A stretch of DNA of 64,000 nucleotides from Bettongia penicillata ogilbyi (Eukaryota > Chordata > Mammalia > Diprotodontia > Potoroidae), in NCBI GenBank assembly GCA_023548195.1, contig JAJHZJ010000808.1, positions 2,833,182 through 2,897,181 of the forward strand. The letters run 5' to 3'. The notes under the pieces are model-generated. The model saw nothing but the letters and a program-made list of their open reading frames with translations. It was not told the DNA's origin and did no database searches. Of this stretch, positions 24,181-36,469 are shown in pieces (position 1 is the first letter of the stretch; every line of letters starts with the position of its first letter). The position numbers and the translations under genes are program-made.

Positions 24181-24335
24181 ATCATAGATTTAAAATTAGA
24201 AGTGACTTCAAATGCCATGAACTTCAATACCCTCATTTTATAAATGAGGTAACTGTGACACAGTAGGACACAGAGTCACAGAGCTAGTGTATAAGACAGA
24301 ATTTGAACCAAAGTCATCCTGACTCTCCTAGGGGT
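24181..24335 (+). mobile_element. MIR-like CORE-SINE
   Basis: 'atagatttaaaattagaagt', 'cctcattttataaatgaggt', 'gtcacagagctagtgtat' and 'gaatttgaaccaaagtcatcctgactct' in CORE-SINE order. Confidence 0.5.
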
Positions 24336-24469
24336 GTTAAGATAAAGATACAAATAGTATACTAAAATATATTTGCATTAAAAGATAAACAATTAAGAGT
24401 TCCAAAGAGGGAGAGGCCATTTATAATGGAGGTGGCAAGTCCTCAAAGAGATGGGTATACCAGATCCTC

Positions 24470-25445
24470 CTACTTGTCTCCTAAGGAAACTGGATGTGGC
24501 CCAACAAGCAATAGTTAGAAACAAATGTAGATTGGTTTAAGATTGGGAAAGGAGTACAACAAGGCTGGATATTGTCATATTATTTATTTAACTTAAGTGC
24601 AGTGAGTACATAAGGTGAAATGTCAGGATGGATGAATCAAAAACCAGAATTAAGGATGCTAGGAAAAATACAACAATCTTTGCTATAAGGATGATACAAC
24701 ACTGATGACAGAAAGTAAAAGAGAATTAAAAAGTCTCTTCATAAGGGTGAAAGAGGAGGGTATAAAAACTGGTTTGAAGCTTATCATTAAAAAAAACTAG
24801 GATCATAGCAACTGGCAAACAGAGGGGAAAGAAACAGAAGCAGTGTCAGAATTTATATCCTTGGACTCAAAGATGATGACTGCATCAATGAAATTAAAAA
24901 AACATTCCTTGGAAGGAAAGCAAATCTGGACAGCATATTAAAAAACAGGGATATCACCCTGCCAACAGAAGTCCATAAAGTCAAAGCTATGATTTCCTAG
25001 TAGCAATGTGGGGCTATGAGAGTTGGACTATAAGGAAAGTTGAGCACTGCAGAATTGACACTTTTGAATTATGTTGCTGGAGAAGATTTTTGAGAGTCCC
25101 TTTGGACAGCAAGGAAAACAAGTCAATCAACACTTAAAGAAACTAATTCAGGCTATTCACTGGAAAGTCAAATACTGAAGCTGAAGCTTAATACTTTGGC
25201 TACATAATTAGAAAATAGGACTCACTGGAAAAGACCTTGGTGTTGGGAAAAATTGAAGGCAAAAGGAAAAGGAGATGGCAGAGGATGACATGGATAGGTA
25301 GCAGCATGGAAACAATGAACATGAACTTGGAAAGACTTTGAGAGATAATAGAAGATAAAGAGCTTGGCATGTTATGGTCCATGGAGTCACCAAGAGTCAG
25401 ACAAGACTGAATGACTGAACAACAAAAACAAAGACAAAGAATCAG
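24470..25445 (+). mobile_element. RTE-type LINE (BovB/RTE1-like), 3' half
   Basis: Non-LTR retrotransposon of the RTE clade. Broken translations give 'FKIGKGVQQG' near 24535 and a degraded RT active-site region near 24680. Then come 'GLKLIIKKT'-like text near 24780 and 'YESWTIRKVEHCRID' near 25015. The 3' end reads 'gagtcaccaagagtcagacaagactgaatgactgaacaacaa', shared with RTE-tailed SINEs. Several frameshifts and stops; not functional. It is the kind of partner that would mobilise the SINE at 7395-7625. Confidence 0.75.
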
Positions 25446-25794
25446 ATAATCTAGCAAAGAATTGAAAGACAGGTAAGCTGTCAGGAGGTGGAGATGGTGA
25501 GGAAAGGCTTAGACAATCATGAAATCTTGGGATGGTTCATGAACAGTGAATCGTACAATTTGACTGGAGTGTAGCTATGTGAAAGGGAAAACCTGGAAAG
25601 GAGGCAAATTGTAAAGGATCTTGAATTTTTGTGGGCGACATGGGGGAGATGAGGCAAGGGTGCTAAAAAAAATTTTTTTTAACAATACAGTAATACTATC
25701 AAATCTGTACATTATAAAGAGTAGCCTAGCATCAGTATTACAGATAGATGGATGGAGGAAAGGGGTGGGTGAAAGAGAGTGGTGACAGGGAAAC
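25446..25794. other. Unassigned intron sequence
   Basis: Purine-rich text between 25490 and 25650 may be an L2 antisense piece but is too degraded to call. Confidence 0.35.
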
Positions 25795-26440
25795 ATAATT
25801 CTCTCACATATATCTCTCCCATTTCCATACCTGGACTAATTCAACATCCTTTTTCCCCCCTTCCAATTAATCATGTATACCACAGACAGATTTCTCTTTC
25901 TAAAGCACTTTTTGATTTGTCATTTCTTGCTAAAAATTCTTCCATTACTTACCAAACAAGGTCCAAACTTTAACCTGATATTTAAAGATAACGTGATGCT
26001 TAGAGATTTCTACAACTTGATCCCAATATACCTTGTCCAACTTTATTACTCACCACCTTCACACAAACAGTACATTCCATCCAAAATGATCTGCTGCTCT
26101 TAGAAAATGTCATACACTTTCCTTACATCCATTTTCTAATTTTACCAATTTTATTCATGTTATTCTCTTCACCTACAATAGTCTATTTTAGGATTTCTTA
26201 TTGAAATACTCCTTATCCTGATCCTTAAAACCTGCTCTGAACATCCCTCTACTGAATGATCTCTACCTCCTCTGAAAATTGATGCTTTATATGTATCATT
26301 CATATAACTTTATATTATGCATGTTTTACCTCCCTACTGATTTTACACTCCTTGAGGGTTGGAGTTTTCTTTTGTTTCTTCCTTTACCCCACCTACACCC
26401 AGTACTTAAAATAATATATTATGTATAAAAGGCAATCAAA
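25795..26440 (+). mobile_element. L2 LINE 3' part, sense
   Basis: Sense L2: 'ccatttccatacctggacta', 'cattacttaccaaacaaggtccaaactttaac' and 'gattttacactccttgagggttggag' match the L2 3' order. Confidence 0.6.
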
Positions 26441-26470
26441 TGTTGGACAAAGGAATGAATAGATAATTTC

Positions 26471-26508
26471 CACAACACACACACACAGACATACACATAC
26501 ACACACAG
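26471..26508. repeat. (CA)n microsatellite, imperfect
   Basis: CA-rich run with interruptions, 40 bp from exon W8. Confidence 0.85.
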
Positions 26509-26548
26509 AATGATGTCTGGCAAAAAAGACAATATACTTGGCACTTAC

Positions 26549-26630
26549 GTGATGGGAATTTGCTGATGTTATTAGAGACACGAATAAGCATACGTGCTCC
26601 CTTTAAGTGATCGCCACGTTTAACATGAAT
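26549..26630 (-). CDS. WDR19: WDR19 (IFT144) exon W8
   Basis: 82-nt exon, acceptor ...tcag|ATT and donor TCAC|gtaagt, phase 0 at entry and one base (C of His) at exit. It encodes residues 252-278, beginning [15 protein letters not shown] and ending KFPS. The Lys/Gly/Ala pattern is typical of a TPR helix pair; with W7 and W9 it forms part of the C-terminal solenoid. Substitutions relative to human are conservative (for example N to R after 'IHVK', M to L). Confidence 0.93.
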
Positions 26631-27169
26631 CTGAAATAAACAATGTGAAATGTTCTAGTCATTTAGACAATTACCATATATATGAATATATTTTAAAAGT
26701 TTTTATTGACACATATAAGTGCCTAAAACATACAGAGAAAAATTTGAAATTCTATTTATAAGAATACTGAGTAGCAACAGATTGGGGAATATAGTTTCAT
26801 GCAATCATTATTCAGGAGTAGATAATCAAGAATACTTTCAGCACAATTAAATCAGCCATGATTCTGTACAGAGACTCTCCTCTATTAAAGATTTTATAAT
26901 CAATTATGCGGTGATTCTACCAATATGTTATGAACCATACAGGCTCTTTCTAGAGTATTATTTGAGTCCCTAATTCCCCAAATAGAATAAGATAAAGAAA
27001 CTTAAATAAAAGTTTCACAGAAGAGTCACAAAAATAGTTACAGGGGCAGGAGAAAATGTCAAACAATATAATCTTGCTCCATAAGCCAATTAACAGATAA
27101 TTCCATTTTAATCTGACTTCATGATTAGAAGTTCACAGATGACTGTAAGTGTAGGGTCAGTGCCAAGTA
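26631..27169. other. AT-rich intron sequence
   Basis: No repeat or exon recognised. Confidence 0.4.
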
Positions 27170-27560
27170 AGCCTGAAGATCTGATACGTCTCCCATGGAT
27201 GTCTTTTGCTCATGCTCTTCCCTATGCTTAGAAGTTTATTCCACTAACTCCAAGCAACCACTTCCATCTATGGAAACTCTTATCTGCCATCAAGAATCAG
27301 ATCAAATGTTACCTACTCTATAAAGCTTTCCCTACCTTGCCCAGTACAAAATGACCCTACCTTCTTAAAAAAAGAAATTTGTATTTCTCTCATGCAAAAT
27401 TATGTTTTGTCACATTTTATAGTTTTGTATCTATCCTGCTAGACTGTAAATTTGATAAGGGTGAGGACTATGTCTTATTTATCCTTTTATCTTTCCCAGC
27501 ACCTCACACAGCACCCTGCAGGTGACAGACTGTGTATGGAATGAATCGGAACTGTCCTTA
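27170..27560 (+). mobile_element. L2 LINE 3' end, sense
   Basis: 'gctcatgctcttccctatgc', 'atcaaatgttacctactctataaagctttccctacc' and 'ctagactgtaaatttgataagggtgagg' give a typical L2 3' end. Confidence 0.65.
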
Positions 27561-27775
27561 GCTCATTCCTAAGCTAATGAAATATCAAGAACTAGGATTA
27601 TTCCAAGGTTGAATTTATCAGGCTTACTCTGAGGATTTGGATTCATTCTGTAGTACACTGGAGTAATTTTTTACACCTTAAGTTTTCCATGTTTCAAAAA
27701 GTATGTGACATAATAGTTAGACAAGTTCTCAGTTTTTAAACACAGGCATTTCATATTCTTTTTAATTTTACCTCC

Positions 27776-29247
27776 AAGCCTAAACATCATCTTTCATGAT
27801 ATTATCAAGGAAAATTGCTCTGATATTCTAGAACCAGAGGGCAAAATAAATATTGAAAGAATCCATGGATCACCTCCTGAAAGAGACCCAAAAAGAGAAA
27901 CTCCTCAGAATATTGTAGCCAAATTTCAGAGTGTCCAGGTCAAGGAGAAAATATTGCAAGCAGCTAGAAAGAAACAATTCAAATACAATGGAAATACAAT
28001 CAGGATAGCACAGGATCTGGCAGCTTCTACATTAAGGGATCAAAGGGCTTAGAATAGGATATTCCAGAAGTCAAAGGAACTGGGATTAAAACCAAGAATC
28101 ACCTACCCAGCAAAATGGAGTATAATACTTCAGGGAAAAAAACAGTCATTCAATGAAATAGAGGACTTTCAAGGATTCTTGATGAAAAGACAAGAACTGA
28201 ATAGAAAATCTGACTTTCAAACACAAGAATCAAGAGAAGCATGAAAAGGTAAACAGGAAAGAGAAATCATAAGGGACTTTCTAAAGTTGAACTGTTTACA
28301 TTCCTATATGGAAAGATAATATTTGTAATTCTTGAGATTTTTCTCAGTATTTGGGTAGTTGGAGGGATTATACATATACATACACACACATACACACAAA
28401 CACACTACACACACACACACACATATATAGACAGAGGGCACAGGTTGAATTGAATAAGAAGGGATGATATCTATAAAAAACAAAATTAAGGGGTGAGGGA
28501 GGGAGGAGAAAGAGAGAAATGGAATGGGACAAATTATCACTGATAAAAGAGGTAAGAAAAATCTTGTTCAATGGAGGAGAAAAGGGAGGAGGTGAGAGGG
28601 GAAAAGTGAAGCTTACTCTCTTCACATATGGCTTAAGGAAGGAATAACATGCTCACTCAATTTGGTATGAAAATCTATCTTACACTACAGGAAAGTAGGG
28701 GAGATGGGGACAAGTGGGGTGAGGGGGATGATAAAAGGGAGGGCAAATGGAAGAAGGGAGTAATTAGAAGCAATCACTTTTGGGGAGTGACAAGGTCAAA
28801 TGACAGAACAGAATAAATAGGGGACAGGGTAAAATTGAGGGAAATATAGTCTTATATAACATGACTATTATGGAAGTCTTTTGCAAAATTACACATATAT
28901 AGCCTATATTGAATTGTTTGCCTTCTCAGTGGGGATAGGAGGAATGGAGAGAAGTTGTAATTCAAAGTATTAGAAACAACTGTTGAGAATTGTTTTTGCA
29001 TACAACTGGGAAATAAGAAATACAGGTAATGGGTATAGAAATCTATCTTGCCCTACAAGAAAACAGAGAAGATGGGGATAAAAGAAGGGTGGGGTGTGAT
29101 AGAAGGGAAAGCACATTGAGGGAAGGCGTAATCAGAATAGAAGGCATTATGGGGTGGGGGGGAGGGGAGAGATGGGGAGAAAATTTGGAACTCAAAATTT
29201 TGTGGAAATGAATGTTGAAAATTAAAATAAATAAACATTTTTTTAAA
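27776..29247 (+). mobile_element. HAL1 (half-L1) retrotransposon, 5'-truncated
   Basis: The element begins inside the HAL1 ORF1 RRM region. ORF1 C-terminal text (IERIHGSPPERDPKRETPQ) runs to about 28240, with one in-frame stop where the full copy has W319 ('gcttagaat'). It is followed by a 1-kb 3' UTR with a CA repeat at 28370-28430 and two purine-rich blocks, then an A-rich end with no ORF2. An imperfect target-site duplication, 'tttacctcca'/'tttgcctcca', flanks it. Same orientation as the full-length HAL1 at 37512-40545, antisense to WDR19. Confidence 0.8.
28370..28430. repeat. (CA)n tract in HAL1 3' UTR
   Basis: Imperfect CA/TA microsatellite at the position equivalent to 39667-39726 of the full-length HAL1, so it was inherited with the family and did not arise locally. 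Confidence 0.85.
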
Positions 29248-29765
29248 AATTTGCCTCCACATTTTACAATTTATGAATTTGAACCATGCAAAAGAAAAAA
29301 ATTCTACTAAAACACCTTCCCCTTTTCATTTATTTGAATGAAGAATGAACTGTTGACAGAATCAAAGATTTAGAGTGGGAAGGGATCTTAGATGTCATCT
29401 AGTTAAACTACAATTTCTGAAACCATTGACTAACAGGGATCTAAGTGATTAAATTTCCTTGAGGACATTCTGAGAGTCAGATGAATACTTTCAATAGCAA
29501 CCTGTTTTCATCCCAGAGAAATTCTGCTGCCCACCTACTCATTATATACTCTCTCAAAGAAAAAGCTACTTTGGAGATGGTGTATCAGATAAGTCTGCGT
29601 AGTAATCAGTGTGGCAGATAATCAAATTCGTTTTTGTTTTTCTAAAACGTTACATTTCCATTTAGCATATGTTTTCGGTAGGTATTAAATAAATAGTAAT
29701 GGATAGTAATAATGGATTTATATAGGAACACTGATTTGAACACAGTTGCAAGAATACAGGACAAG
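29248..29765. other. Intron sequence with CR1/CORE-SINE-like fragment
   Basis: About 29345-29510 ('aagatttagagtgggaagggatcttagatgtcatctag') resembles antisense CR1 or a CORE-SINE. The remainder is unassigned. 29751-29765 is the left copy of the target-site duplication of the next element. Confidence 0.4.
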
Positions 29766-30139
29766 AGCGGCAGAGGCAGCGGCAGCCCGGGACTCCCGGA
29801 GCAGACAGGAGCTCCGTTCCATTACTGAAGGTCTCCGCATAAAGCCCCTGAGGGAACTGAGCCTGGGAGGCAGCCCTGCCCCCACCTGAGAACCTGAATT
29901 TAATCTTACCCTGAACAGCAGCCCCACCCGCCGTTGAAAGCCCTGAGGCTGGGGAGCAGCATTTGAATCTCAGACTCCAAGCACTAGCTGGGTGGATCTA
30001 GGAGGGGGTGGAGAGGAATCTCAGAAGTCAAGTAACTGGCTGGGAAAATGCCCAGAAAAGGGAAGAAAAGTAAGACCATAGAAGGGTGAAAATGAATGCA
30101 AAAAGCCAAATAAATAAATAAATAATAATAATTAAAAAA
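29766..30139 (+). mobile_element. Internally deleted HAL1 derivative, SINE-sized, with 15-bp TSD
   Basis: 374-bp insertion flanked by a perfect direct repeat 'agaatacaggacaag' (29751-29765, 30140-30154). It starts within the GC-rich HAL1 5' UTR and carries one copy of the roughly 70-bp 5'-UTR repeat. It includes the ORF1 start (MPRKGKKSKTIEG at about 30048) and then jumps directly to the last 30-40 nt of the HAL1 3' end ('gtgaaaatgaatg') and an AAAT-rich tail. About 2 kb of the parent (compare 38440-40510) is missing. The TSD and A-rich tail show it was inserted as this RNA, so the deletion preceded or accompanied retrotransposition. Confidence 0.85.
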
Positions 30140-30344
30140 AGAATACAGGACAAGTCATTAGTTTCAGGATAATCTGAATAAACCTGCAATATTAACCAAA
30201 AGCATGGTGAAAAATGAAAGAAATTTATGCCACCTCAACACAAATATATAAAGAAATGTGGGAGAATTCCCATAGAGAGGGAAGTAATTAAAAAAAAAAA
30301 AAGTTTGCCAAGTAATTCTTTGCTACCAAGTTACAGTTGTTGGG

Positions 30345-30530
30345 GGAAAAATTGCCTCTGGAATGAGAGGTTTGAGGTTCAAATCCCATTTTTTTATATT
30401 AACTGTATTACTTTAAAGAACACATTTAATGTTCTTGGACCTCAGTTTCCTCGTATATAAAATGAAGGGACTGAACTAGATGCCCTGTGAAATCCCTGCC
30501 GGCTCTCACTCTATGATGCTATTGTCATGT
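30345..30530 (+). mobile_element. MIR SINE, sense
   Basis: 'ggaatgagaggtttgaggttcaaatccc', 'ggacctcagtttcctcgtatataaaatgaaggga' and a 'ctagatgccctgtgaaatccctgcc' end; MIR-like with the common marsupial 3' variant. Confidence 0.65.
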
Positions 30531-31480
<950 letters not shown>

Positions 31481-31689
31481 TCATACCTAGGACTTTATAA
31501 ACATTCAGTATAATATGTACAGATAAACGCAAAATTTCTTCAATTTTGAGTAAAAATGAAGTGTCCTCTGTAAAACATGTGGCCAATAAAATCTCATCTC
31601 TTAATGTTATACTTAGTAACACAAGTGTGTCTAACTCATTAAGATTTAATAATTAATTTTTATATTGCAATATTTTCACAAAAAAATTA

Positions 31690-32610
31690 AATAGCAAAGT
31701 GAGTCACCAAATCTAGAATTGGAAAAGCTCTCAGAAGTTTGATAGTCCAACCTAGAATAGAAAGGGATCCCACTACACCATACCCAGTGGTCTGCTTGGA
31801 CATCTCAAACAAGGGAAGGATCCACCATTTCCTAAAACAGCCCATTCCAGTTTTGAATCGCTGTGATTGTTAGCAAACTTTTCCTAAATCCAAACCTAAA
31901 TTTTCCTTTGCTGCTTCCAATCCCTATTGGGATCACATAGAATGTTGAATGCTTTTTCCCAAACGAATGCCTTAAACCCATCTGCCATATCCCCTTCTTT
32001 CCTGTGTCTTCTCTTCACCATGCTAAACATTCCTAGTGCCTCCAACCCACACTGAAATCATCTGGACTTAAAAGTTCTTTACTATCCTGGTCATCCTTTC
32101 CAGTTTACCAGTATCCTCCCAAATCTGTGGTTCCCACAGCTGAATACAGTTCTCCATATGTGGTCTGACCAGGGCCAAGTGTAGCAAAAGTACCTTATAA
32201 TTGGAAGCTACACCTCTCTTAATGTGTAGCCCAATATCAAACTGCCTTTTTGGGCTGTCATATTTCACCATAAAGTCTGAGCTTTCAGTCTCTTGAAAAT
32301 TAAATTTTTTTAAAAGACTAACTTAACCATACCTTCCTCATCTTATATGTTAGAATTTATTTTACTTGAACCCCACTGTAAAACTTTTACTTTTTCCCCT
32401 ATTAAATTTCACCTTGTTAGATTTAGCCCAGAAGTCTGGCCTATCAAGATCTTTTAGGACCTTGACTCTGTTCATCCAGTCTGTTAGCTCTCTCTCCCAG
32501 CTTCTAGCATCTGCAGATTTGATGGGCCTGCCAATGTAAAGCTTCATCCAGTTCACTGAAGAAAATGTTAAATAGTTTAGGGCCAATCACAGATCTCAAC
32601 TAAAGACTTT
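31690..32610 (-). mobile_element. CR1/L3 LINE 3' part, antisense
   Basis: The plus strand reads as antisense CR1: 'cccattccagttttgaatcg', 'ttcccacagctgaatacagttctccatatgtggtctgaccagggcc', 'caaactgcctttttgggctg' and 'gttaaatagtttagggccaatcac'. In this arrangement the 3' end lies at low coordinates. Two minus frames at 32068-32586 ('HLALVRPHMENCIQLW') are CR1 ORF2 remnants. Confidence 0.65.
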
Positions 32611-33100
32611 TTGCATACATTCTAACAGAGGAGAGAACATGTAAGTAGATACACACATACAAGATAGATACAGCATATGGAGGGCTATAGAGTATGAGAA
32701 GACAAGATAGAAAGGGACCAGGTTATGAAGAGTTTTAAATGAGAGAGGACTTCTTGTTTTACCCTAGAGGTAATGGAGCCATTGGGTTTTGGTTTTTTTT
32801 TAATAGAGAGGGGTTACATGGGTAGATCTAAAATTTAGGAATATCACTTTAGAATCTTAGAAAATACTTAGAAGGTTATTGCAGTAGTCCAGACCAGGGA
32901 TGATGCAGCCCTGTACTGGGTTCACAGATGGATGAATAGAGAAATAAGAGTGAGGAATCAAACCTTGTTACTAGGAGGTTGGTGGTACCCTCTACAGTAA
33001 TGGAGATTTGGAAGAGGTGGGGGACGAGGGGGCAGGAATGAATTCTATTGTAGACATGTTTGAGATACCTGCATCACTTCTAAGGGGATTAGAGATTGAT

Positions 33101-33158
<58 letters not shown>

Positions 33159-33620
33159 CAGACAGATAGATAGATAGATTGATAGATCAATCTGCACAGA
33201 GATAACTCAACACATCAGACCACTGACAGAGTATAAAGAAAACAGGGCTCAGGACTGAGTCGTAAGGGACAGTCATAGTTATTAGGCATGACATAGGTGA
33301 AAAACTAGCAAAGAAAACCAACAAGGAAAGGTTAAACAGGTAGGAGAATCATGATAGAACAATGTGATGAAAACCCACAGATGAAAGCTTGTTCAAGAGA
33401 AGAGGATGATCAATATTGTCAAAAGCTTCAGACATCAAAAATAATGACTGAGAAAAAGTCATTATATTTGGCAACTAAGAGGCCGTTAATAACTTTGGAG
33501 AGGGCAGTTCCAGTTGAAGGATGATGTTAGATGTTAGATGCAAAAGGTTTAGAAGAGAAGAAAAAAATAGAAAGCAAAGATACAGTATAAATGACTTTTT
33601 CCAAAGAGTTTAGCTGAAAA
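32611..33620 (-). mobile_element. L2 LINE, antisense, with GATA microsatellite
   Basis: Antisense L2: 'accaggttatgaagagtttt', 'ttattgcagtagtccagacc', 'gtcaaaagcttcagacatca', 'aacaactaagaggccgttaataac' type text in order. A GATA array is embedded at 33101-33186. Confidence 0.6.
33101..33186. repeat. (GATA)n microsatellite
   Basis: About 20 GATA units with a few GACA interruptions. Long enough to be length-polymorphic. Confidence 0.95.
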
Positions 33621-34084
33621 AGGAAGGTGAGATGGAAGATAATCATTAACAGGCACGGTAATGAGAACACTAGCACCCATGGAAAAGGCTGGCAAGAAAA
33701 TTCTGAACTCTCGAGAGCAAGAATGGTTTTTAGAATCTCTCTCTGATAAGGGTAACTCTTTACTTAAAGCCACCACACTCAGTAAATAAAAACCAGGCAA
33801 CGAGGGCTAAGATTACAGTTTTCATTTTGACCGGAGATCAAAGTCTTCTATTACAGTTATCTAATTTAGGGTTCAACAGCTTGCAGACTTCCAAGATTCT
33901 TTTTCACTCGGTTGCAAATGAATTTGAGCCAGAATAGATTTCTACCAACTTAAGTAGATCCCTTTATTGATTATATATAATATATATGTATACATACATG
34001 CACACAGACACACACACACACAGACTGAGTACTTTGGTAGTGCATTTTAACCATCAAAAACTTGAATTTCCCCATGTTAAAATA
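33621..34084. other. Unassigned intron sequence
   Basis: Contains a CA/TA-rich stretch at 33985-34022; otherwise nothing recognised. Confidence 0.4.
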
Positions 34085-34300
34085 TAGATAAATTCCATCT
34101 CCAGTCTCCCTGTTCTATTAGTTTTGTAACTCTGTCCCAAAAAAGTGAATAAGGTTATTCCGATGTGACCAGCTGTTCTTGATGAAGCCATGCTGGCTTG
34201 TTATAATCAGCTTCCCTTTCTACGTGTTCTCTGACCATCTCATTAACAGTCTATTTTAGAATATCCAAGGAATCAAATTTAAATTCACTGGCTTTATTTT
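34085..34300 (-). mobile_element. CR1/L3 fragment, antisense
   Basis: 'cagctgttcttgatgaagccatgctggcttg' followed by 'tctgaccatctcattaaca' is antisense CR1 RT-region text, equivalent to 890-940. Confidence 0.55.
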
Positions 34301-34379
34301 TAAGTTTTGTTTTGTTTTGCTTATTGTGTCTATGATTTCATTTGTGTTAAGGAGCTCCTGGTAAGGAATCTCTGCCAAT

Positions 34380-34560
34380 GCAGATCAACACCACTTCTGA
34401 AACTTAACAGTTTCAGAAAGATGCCTTGGGTACTAAAAAGTTAAGTAATTTTCTCAGTCTCAGAGCCAGTATATGTCAGAGGGTCCAGAACCCAAGTCTT
34501 TGTAGCTTTAAGGTCAGCTTTCTATCCATTAGGTTGTGCTTCTTCTCTTGGTATAGATTA
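34380..34560 (-). mobile_element. tRNA-headed SINE, antisense
   Basis: 'gtctcagagccagtatatgtcagag', 'agaacccaagtctttgtag' and 'gctttctatccattaggttg' complement the SINE head. Diverged. Confidence 0.5.
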
Positions 34561-34649
34561 TAAACTGTTTTGTTTCATTGTTTAAAAATCAGGAAAATTG
34601 GTAAATTTGCTCTTTCCCTATGCTATTGTACATTTCTTATTTTCCAAAT

Positions 34650-35395
34650 TTAAATTCAACATGTTCAAAGCAGAATTCAGTATCTTTCTCCAAAAAATCC
34701 TCCTTCTAAACTTCCCCTATTTTTGATGAAGTCATCACCAACTGTATCACCAAGACAATATTCACAGCACCAATGGTGTCTATGAATATGCTGGCAGAGT
34801 TCTAAATTGCGAAGTATAACAGACTCTCCATACAGAAGACAGAAGAAAAACATTTATTCAGATACCAGAAAGCCAAATCCAATATAGTAACAAAGAAATC
34901 CATCACAGTAACTAAGAAGTCTATACACATTGTCAGGCCTTCCCATAAACAAACATCTTCAAGCATAATGCCCTTCTCTCACCCACAGCCAGCTGCCTGC
35001 TTTCTCTCCCTCTGCCACATCTGACTAGTCTGACCAACTTCCTGAGCTCTGCTCCAGCTCCGCCTCCTGCTGCTCCACCCATTCCGCATGCTCCTCCCAC
35101 CACAGGCTCTATGTGACTCAGACAGGGCACATAGGTCTATGAATGAATGGGAAAGATATACCATTAAAAATACATTCCTTCAAGTCTCCCAGGTTTGTAA
35201 CTGTGGTATTATCTCTGAATCCTCACTCTCCTTCACCCCACATATCCAATCAGTTGCCAAATCTTGCAATTTCAATCTCTACAGTTTCTACCTCTATCTT
35301 TTGCATCCAGCCCCTTCTCCTACTCACACAGCTATTACCACAGTTCAGCCCCTTAATCACCTCTCACCTAGAATATTGTAAGTCACCTAGCATGG
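34650..35395 (+). mobile_element. L2 LINE fragment, sense, split by an LTR-like insertion
   Basis: The left half (about 34650-34742) and right half (about 35178-35395; 'cacatatccaatcagttgcc', 'caatttcaatctctac', 'ctcacctagaatattg') are consecutive parts of L2. The interval 34743-35174 does not belong to L2 and is annotated separately. Confidence 0.55.
34743..35174 (-). mobile_element. Solo LTR-like repeat inserted in L2
   Basis: 432 bp, in minus orientation starting TGTATT and ending GATACA, with an AATAAA signal at about 34852-34857 (complement), an arrangement like an ERV long terminal repeat. A target-site duplication is not convincing. Its 3' half matches an opposite-orientation copy at about 35400-35610. 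Internal retroviral genes are absent. It could be another repeat class with a polyadenylation signal. Confidence 0.45.
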
Positions 35396-35399
35396 GGAA

Positions 35400-35610
35400 A
35401 GCTTGGGGATGGTATTGCCCTCTGTATTGGTATGCATTTTTGTTACTATGAAGGATTTAGCTTTCTGGTGTTGGGATTTGGCTTTCTGGTATCTGAATAA
35501 ATGTTTTGGTTCTGCCTTCCATGTAGAGAGTCTGCTGTATTTCAAGATTCAGAATTGCACCAGCATATTCATGGTTACCAAAGGCACTGTGAATATCGTG
35601 TTAGTGCTAC
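35400..35610 (+). mobile_element. LTR-like repeat, second copy, opposite orientation
   Basis: Plus-strand sequence 'ggatttggctttctggtatc', 'tgaataaatgtttt' and 'ccagcatattcat' through 'gctaca' matches the complement of 34743-34930. The 5' half is missing or unrecognisable. The two copies form an inverted pair about 500 bp apart. Confidence 0.5.
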
Positions 35611-35949
35611 ACTATAAAATCAAGAATGGTGAATATAGATAGTTTTCTCCATCCATGCTTTTTTTAGTTTAAGCCCTTTTTATTCAGTTTTCAAGATATT
35701 CAATAAACACATTTTTGTCAGCATTTATTAGGTGTACTCCATCTGCTGTCAAGAGAGTGTCATTCCTATTTCTAAATGGTGGTCTAGAAATCTAGATCCT
35801 ATTATTAGAAAACATCTTATTAGTTACATGTTCTTTCCTCAAACCAGTTTTCTCTTCTTCATCTTTTGCCTTCAATAGGAATAAAGAAAATATAAGCTAT
35901 ACTCCTCTGATCTTATGTTTTTTTGCTCAAGACTTAATAAAAACATCAT
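35611..35949. other. Unassigned intron sequence
   Basis: Nothing recognised. Confidence 0.4.
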
Positions 35950-36190
35950 GGGATTATTTAGTCAATAGACATTTATTAAGCACCTACTATGTGCCAGGTA
36001 CTGCACTAATCACTAAGGATACAAAGACAGTCAAAAACCAGTCACTACCCTCAAGAGGCTGTCAAACTAATATGGAAGATAACATACAAAAAGGAAGGAA
36101 TGATGGAGAAGTCCAGAGGAGTGCAGCAAGGGGGGAAATAAAGAGGTGAATGACCTGGGTTCCCTCCTTAAATGGAGATTCTGGGAAGAA
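35950..36190 (-). mobile_element. L2 3' end, antisense
   Basis: 'agacatttattaagcacctactatgtgccaggtactgc' followed by 'tcactaccctcaagaggct' is the complement of the L2 3' terminus; well conserved. Confidence 0.7.
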
Positions 36191-36469
36191 AAGCTTCCAT
36201 TCTCCAATCAGAGGATGGCAGGGACCCTGCGGGGAGACTAATATTTTGATACCTATATTTTCATATAATTAGTTCCTTTGTAATCCTATTTATTTTGTTT
36301 TATACATTTAAATGTTTAACTGTTTTGTGCATTGTTAAAGGTTACTGTTAAAGGAAATTAAATATTAACTGATTTGTGCATTTGTGCATTCTGAGAAGGG
36401 GTCCACAGGCTTCACCAGACTGCCAAGAGGTTTATAACACAAAAAAGATTAAGAGTCAAAGGGAAAAGG

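Noticed and set aside
33101..33186. GATA array as a CRISPR-like or satellite structure
   Set aside because: Units are 4 bp with no spacers; it is a simple microsatellite in an L2 copy.
34933..35451. Open frames around 34933-35642 as a small gene
   Set aside because: They fall in the LTR-like repeats and L2 fragment and have no conserved domain.
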